Assembly (NCBI RefSeq): GCF_025947285.1 | Contig: NZ_CP110008.1 | Location: 62,001-126,000 of the forward strand | Source of the DNA: Flavobacterium sp. N2820 | GTDB taxonomy: Bacteria > Bacteroidota > Bacteroidia > Flavobacteriales > Flavobacteriaceae | DNA: 64,000 bases | Reading direction: 5' to 3' | The notes under the pieces: model-generated | What the model saw: the letters and a program-made list of their open reading frames with translations, nothing else | Told to the model about the DNA's origin: nothing | The model's database searches: none | In this document: in pieces, positions 60,174 to 64,000 of the stretch | Numbering within the stretch: the first letter of the stretch is position 1 | How the letters are laid out: every line of letters begins with the position of its first letter | Position numbers and translations under genes: made by a program

Positions 60174-61076
60174 ATGAACATAAAACCATGGATACAAGCC
60201 GCACGATTACGAACCTTACCACTTTCTGTTTCTGGAATAATTGTGGGTAGCGCTTATGCTTATTATCAAGGATTCTCTGATTGGAGAATCGTGGTTTTGG
60301 CATTGTTAACTACGTTAGGTTTACAAGTGTTGTCCAATTATGCAAACGATTATGGAGATGGCATAAAAGGAACTGATGCTAACAGAATTGGCGAAAAACG
60401 TTTAGTCGCAGCAGGAATAATCACAGCAGAGCAAATGAAAAAAGCCGTAATAATCACCGCAATTTTGACTTTTATTATAGCGTTATTGTTAATTTACGTT
60501 GCATTCGGAAAAGAAAATTTCGCACTAAGTTTGATTTATATCTTGCTAGGAATGGGTTCAATTGGTGCAGCTATTAAATACACAGTTGGAAAAAGCGCCT
60601 ATGGTTACAGTGGTTTTGGCGATTTGTTTGTGTTTATTTTCTTTGGGTTGGTTTCAGTTATTGGTTCTAATTTTTTATTTACAAAGGAATTAGACGGTAT
60701 CCTTTTCTTACCCGCATTTGCCATTGGGTGTCTTAGTGTTGCCGTTCTAAATTTAAACAATATGCGCGATATTGAAAACGATAAAATCGCAGGAAAAAAT
60801 ACGTTAGTTGTGAAATTAGGTTCAGAAAACGCAAAAGTATATCAGTATGGATTGATAATTTCTGCTTTGCTCTTATTGATTCTTTTTGGAAATCAATTAT
60901 TATTTTCATTCCCACAATACAGTTTTGCTTTGGTTTTTATTATTTTGTTCAATCATTTAAAAACAGTAAATAAAAACAAGATTCCTAAAGAACTTGATTC
61001 TGAATTGAAAAAAGTAGCCTTGAGTACTTTTTTAGTTAGTATACTTTTAGCTGTAAGTTTAGTATTTTTGTCTTAA
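60174..61076 (+). CDS. menA: 1,4-Dihydroxy-2-naphthoate polyprenyltransferase
   Basis: It attaches the isoprenoid tail to DHNA in menaquinone synthesis; membrane-bound UbiA family. The 300 residues have about nine helices and two Asp-rich motifs, NYANDYGDGIKGTDANR and NNMRDIENDKIAGKNTL. I chose ATG 60174 (MNIKPWIQAARLRT), as the first part of the longer frame is the low-complexity intergenic stretch 60113-60170. It is followed by the MBL hydrolase after 27 bp. Confidence 0.95.
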   Translation: MNIKPWIQAARLRTLPLSVSGIIVGSAYAYYQGFSDWRIVVLALLTTLGLQVLSNYANDYGDGIKGTDANRIGEKRLVAAGIITAEQMKKAVIITAILTFIIALLLIYVAFGKENFALSLIYILLGMGSIGAAIKYTVGKSAYGYSGFGDLFVFIFFGLVSVIGSNFLFTKELDGILFLPAFAIGCLSVAVLNLNNMRDIENDKIAGKNTLVVKLGSENAKVYQYGLIISALLLLILFGNQLLFSFPQYSFALVFIILFNHLKTVNKNKIPKELDSELKKVALSTFLVSILLAVSLVFLS

Positions 61077-61103
61077 TTAAGTTTTAATTTAATATGTAAT
61101 GCT

Positions 61104-61781
61104 ATGAAAATCACATTTTACGGACACGCTTGTATTGGAATTACCATAAATGATGTTCACATTTTAGTTGATCCATTTATTTCGGGAAACCCAAAAGCGT
61201 CTCATATCGATATTAATACACTGGAAGCTGATTTTATATTACTCACGCACGCGCATCAAGACCATATTTTAGACGTAGAAGCAATCGCAAAACGAACTGA
61301 CGCTGTAGTTGTATCAAATTACGAAATTGCTTCTTATTTTGGAAATAAAGGCTTTAATTTTCATCCAATGAACCACGGAGGAAGTTGGGATTTTGAGTTC
61401 GGAACCGTAAAATATGTAATCGCACATCACACTTCGTCTTTTCCTGATGGAAGTTATGGCGGTCAACCAGGTGGATTTGTTATCGAAGGTGAACACAAAA
61501 ATATCTACATAGCAGGTGATACTGCTTTAACAATGGATATGAAATTAATTCCTATGCGAACCAAATTAGATTTAGCGATTTTACCTATTGGAAGTAATTT
61601 TACAATGGATGTGGAAGATGCGATTATTGCTTCCGATTTTGTACAATGCGATAAAGTTTTAGGGTATCATTTTGATACATTTGGTTACATTGAAATCAAT
61701 CATGAAGAAGCTAAACGTAAATTTTTCGACAAAGGAAAAGATTTGATGTTATTAGAAATTGGCCAAAGTATTGAATTGTAA
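61104..61781 (+). CDS. UPF0173-type metal-dependent hydrolase (MBL fold)
   Basis: The 225-aa cytoplasmic MBL-fold protein has the metal-binding HAHQDH motif at LLTHAHQDHILD, further ligands at NHGG, the Asp in IAGDTALTMDM, and the final GYHFDTFGYIEIN. The family (YtkL/UPF0173) has no established substrate. It lies between menA and the TPR gene on the same strand. Confidence 0.9.
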   Translation: MKITFYGHACIGITINDVHILVDPFISGNPKASHIDINTLEADFILLTHAHQDHILDVEAIAKRTDAVVVSNYEIASYFGNKGFNFHPMNHGGSWDFEFGTVKYVIAHHTSSFPDGSYGGQPGGFVIEGEHKNIYIAGDTALTMDMKLIPMRTKLDLAILPIGSNFTMDVEDAIIASDFVQCDKVLGYHFDTFGYIEINHEEAKRKFFDKGKDLMLLEIGQSIEL

Positions 61782-61822
61782 TTCTTTGGCACCCAAATTG
61801 TATTTACCTATTAAAAATTAAA

Positions 61823-63019
61823 ATGAACAAACTATTATATTTCGTATTCGCCTTCTTCTTTTCCACTTCGTTTTTTGCTCAAAAAGATGGTTTTTGGGAT
61901 AAAGAACGGGCAACTACAAAAGAAATTAGCCTTTCAGCAGGAAAACGAACACTAATTAAAGCAGAAGATTTACCCGTTGGAACAACCGAATTTGTATATA
62001 GAATTACCGTTTTAGACGAAAATCAAAAATTAACTTCGAGTTTGGTTTCGGTGTTAAAAGCCATTCCTGATCCAACTGGAATTAGCCAAGGAACAGCTGG
62101 AGCGATTCATTTAACATCTGCCATTTCGGGCGATGATAAATGTACCTATGCTTTGTTTCAAGAAGCAAATGCAGCTAATTCATTTTTGAAAGAAGGAAAA
62201 ACGGATAGAGCTTGTTGGGAACAAAAAGAAAAAGTAAACAAAGAAGCAAAGTTGATTTCGTCATCTTCATTATGTTTGACCAATTTACCTAATTTATGGT
62301 TTGGATTTGAAAGTCAAAATTGGGTTATGAACCAAAAAATCGTCTTGGAAGTCGTGCCTTGGGTTGATTATAAAGCAAGTAGAGGTTGGGATAAAACCGC
62401 TAAAAATGAGGTTGTAACAATTGGTAAAAAATTAGAATGGTATAAAGTCTCACCAAATAAAGAATTGTTTTTAGCTCAATTTATCGAAAGTTTTACTGAA
62501 AAGTATAAATATTCAGAATTTAAACAATTGTTATCAATTGAAAAGAATAAAACTATTTTAGAAATACAAGAAATTGCTATAAAAAAAACGAATCAATTCG
62601 ATTTTTATTTGGATAAAATTAGAGCAGAATCCATTCTTTTAAATAGAAATGGCAAAGTTGAAGAAGCTGTTTTAAAAATTCAAAACGAAATAATCGCCAA
62701 AAAATATGCTAAAGATGTAGATTATGGTTTGTTAGGGGATATTTATTTATTTTCAAAACAATATGCTAAGGCTGAAGAAAGTATTGAAAAAGCTATAAAA
62801 ATGAATCCATCCGAATTGAGATATCATTTAATTTTAGCACATGTTTATTTATTTACCGATAGAGTTTCGGAAGCAAAGGATATTCATAAAATGTATAAAG
62901 ATCAAAATATTTCATCTAAAGAAACTTGGATTAAACAAACCAATTACGATTTTGTAGAATTTGGATTAAAAGGATTTCCAACCGACAATTTCAAGAAAAT
63001 ATCACGAATTCTAGAATAA
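61823..63019 (+). CDS. Secreted TPR-containing protein
   Basis: The 398-aa protein has a signal peptide (MNKLLYFVFAFFFSTSFFAQ). The N-terminal 180 residues are beta-rich and resemble no named domain; cysteines occur at DDKCTYAL, RACWEQ and SSLCLTNL. A helical C-terminal part holds TPR-like pairs, best in YGLLGDIYLFSKQYAKAEESIEKAIKMNPSELRYHLILAHVYL (residues about 305-350). It is probably periplasmic. The next gene starts 7 bp after the stop, suggesting joint function with the TPM protein. Confidence 0.75.
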   Translation: MNKLLYFVFAFFFSTSFFAQKDGFWDKERATTKEISLSAGKRTLIKAEDLPVGTTEFVYRITVLDENQKLTSSLVSVLKAIPDPTGISQGTAGAIHLTSAISGDDKCTYALFQEANAANSFLKEGKTDRACWEQKEKVNKEAKLISSSSLCLTNLPNLWFGFESQNWVMNQKIVLEVVPWVDYKASRGWDKTAKNEVVTIGKKLEWYKVSPNKELFLAQFIESFTEKYKYSEFKQLLSIEKNKTILEIQEIAIKKTNQFDFYLDKIRAESILLNRNGKVEEAVLKIQNEIIAKKYAKDVDYGLLGDIYLFSKQYAKAEESIEKAIKMNPSELRYHLILAHVYLFTDRVSEAKDIHKMYKDQNISSKETWIKQTNYDFVEFGLKGFPTDNFKKISRILE

Positions 63020-63026
63020 TTTGCCA

Positions 63027-63569
63027 ATGTCGAATTCAAATGTAAAATTAATTTTTCAGATTTTAATTTTGTTTTTAGCTTTTTCAACGAAAGCTCAAGA
63101 CTCTACTTATACAGCTAAAGTTGATAGACAAACATTTTGGGATAATTTACCTAAACCGCTCAATTGGACAAACGATTACGAAAATATTTTTTCTGACGAT
63201 GAAGAAGCTAAATTGAATCAAATTATAGCTGATTTTGAAAAAGAAACTACAGTTGAAATAGCGATAGTTACGATTGATACGTTCAAGGTATCTAGAGAAA
63301 AAATTAATGATTTATCGCTACATATTGCCAGAACTTGGGGTGTTGGAAAAAAAGAAAAATCGAATGGTATTTTAATCGCAATTTCTAAAGGATATAGGCA
63401 ACTAAGAATTCAAAATGGTGATGGAATTACCCTTGTTTTATCGGATGATGAAACAGCGAAAATTATTCGAAATCAAATTATTCCATACTTTAAAAAAGAA
63501 GAATATTTTGAAGGAACCCAAGCAGGTTTATTTGAAATAATAAAATTATTGAAAGTTCGATTAAAATAA
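63027..63569 (+). CDS. TPM-domain protein
   Basis: The 180-aa protein has a signal peptide (MSNSNVKLIFQILILFLAFSTKAQ) and a TPM domain: YENIFSDDEEAKLNQIIADFEKETTVEIAIVTIDTF, SLHIARTWGVGKKEKSNGILIAISKGYRQLRIQNGDGITLVLSDDE and the final helix. There is no C-terminal membrane or Gly-rich segment as in longer relatives, so it is probably a soluble periplasmic version. TPM domains have been linked to acid phosphatase activity and to photosystem repair; the role here is unknown. ATG 63027 is preferred over TTG 63021. Confidence 0.85.
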   Translation: MSNSNVKLIFQILILFLAFSTKAQDSTYTAKVDRQTFWDNLPKPLNWTNDYENIFSDDEEAKLNQIIADFEKETTVEIAIVTIDTFKVSREKINDLSLHIARTWGVGKKEKSNGILIAISKGYRQLRIQNGDGITLVLSDDETAKIIRNQIIPYFKKEEYFEGTQAGLFEIIKLLKVRLK

Positions 63570-63571
63570 AA

Positions 63572-63606
63572 CCTTTAAACGAATAAATACCTAAACTCTT
63601 AAACTA
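63572..63606. repeat. Intergenic TTTAAAC-type word repeat before menC
   Basis: The words CCTTTAAAC, CCTAAACTC and CTTAAACT occur in the 35-bp stretch between the TPM gene and menC. It is similar to the stretch before clpP. Confidence 0.4.
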
Positions 63607-63609
63607 AAA

Positions 63610-64000
63610 TTGAAAGCAACCTACAAAAAATATGTTCTTAATTTCAAGCGACCTAGTGGCACTTCTCGTGGTGTAATGTCGGAGAAAGAAACTTGGTTTT
63701 TATTTCTGGAAGAAAACGGAAAAATAGGAATTGGTGAGTGTGGAATTTTGCGATCACTTTCTATTGATGACCGACCAGATTATGAAGAAAAATTAAAATG
63801 GGTTTGTCATAATATTCATTTGGGAAAAGATCAACTGTGGCAAGAATTAATGGAATTCCCATCGATTCAATTTGGTGTGGAAATGGCATTTTTATCGTTG
63901 CAATCCAAAACTCCTTTCGAGTTATTTCCATCAGAATTTATTGAAGGTACAAAAAATATGTTGATAAATGGTTTGGTTTGGATGGGAGAGGAGCTCTTCA
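63610..64000 (+). CDS. menC: o-Succinylbenzoate synthase, 5' part (cut by the window end)
   Basis: The first 130 codons of an enolase-superfamily enzyme that dehydrates SHCHC to o-succinylbenzoate in menaquinone synthesis. The frame reads (TTG) KATYKKYVLNFKRPSGTSRGVMSEKETWFLFLEENGKIGIGECGILRSLSIDDR, which is the N-terminal capping domain with the GECG segment. No ATG precedes it in frame; the next in-frame ATG (63676) would remove the first 22 residues, so a TTG start at 63610 is preferred. The catalytic barrel lies beyond the window. Together with menB and menA it supports menaquinone synthesis. Confidence 0.8.
   Translation, partial: MKATYKKYVLNFKRPSGTSRGVMSEKETWFLFLEENGKIGIGECGILRSLSIDDRPDYEEKLKWVCHNIHLGKDQLWQELMEFPSIQFGVEMAFLSLQSKTPFELFPSEFIEGTKNMLINGLVWMGEELF

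Overview
The window looks like a chromosomal segment of a Flavobacterium-type member of the Bacteroidota. The DNA is AT-rich, and upstream regions carry the Bacteroidetes -33/-7 promoter type (TTG...TAnnTTTG). Start codons sit behind A-rich leaders without strong Shine-Dalgarno sites. The gene content fits: a T9SS type-B surface protein with a PorP/SprF partner, PorG, CreD, the uppS-bamA-ompH row, menaquinone genes, and a tmRNA with a GENNYALAA tag.

Layout. 1-3270 is the right end of a probable mobile element. It has a 480-bp array of CTAT boxes, an inverted repeat, a MerR-like DNA-binding protein, a 57-aa protein and a serine recombinase whose last codons are read out of the 3' end of ssrA (tmRNA, 3197-3591, minus strand). 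3746-6948 holds an alanine/saccharopine-dehydrogenase-like enzyme and a sugar MFS transporter. 7145-10692 is a minus-strand group (creD, a Coq4-like gene, a winged-helix regulator, membrane proteins) whose two transcription units each begin at the same 19-bp palindrome TACTTTG-N5-CAAAGTA. 10777-16571 contains a DUF1801 gene, a predicted metal-dependent KDO8P synthase (kdsA), a split YeeE/YedE transporter, a heavy-metal-binding protein and a NifU-like protein.

16680-24924 is the most striking locus: a 2356-aa secreted protein with nine 87-residue repeats alternating in two subtypes and a T9SS type-B C-terminus, followed by its PorP/SprF-like partner. 24986-42274 is mostly housekeeping: carbonic anhydrase-like protein, murI, the porG-uppS-bamA-ompH-ompH envelope operon, nadK, a CBS protein, pdxJ, a FadL-type channel with a GDSL lipoprotein, trigger factor, clpP and clpX. 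42330-50815 holds two tiny cysteine-containing lipoproteins around an OmpA/PD40 protein, a GH3 protein, a DUF2797 protein, an AsmA-like protein, clpS and prmA. 50907-64000 has a porin with a triple 9-mer upstream, an S1-domain protein, ygiD, a peptidase/PH/serine-hydrolase operon, and menaquinone genes menB, menA and the start of menC interleaved with bPH2 proteins, an MBL hydrolase and TPR/TPM proteins.

Most genes are ordinary for the group. The best candidates for something undescribed are the CTAT-box array with its MerR-like neighbour at the ssrA-integrated element, and the palindrome-defined CreD/Coq4 regulon in an organism that appears to make menaquinone.
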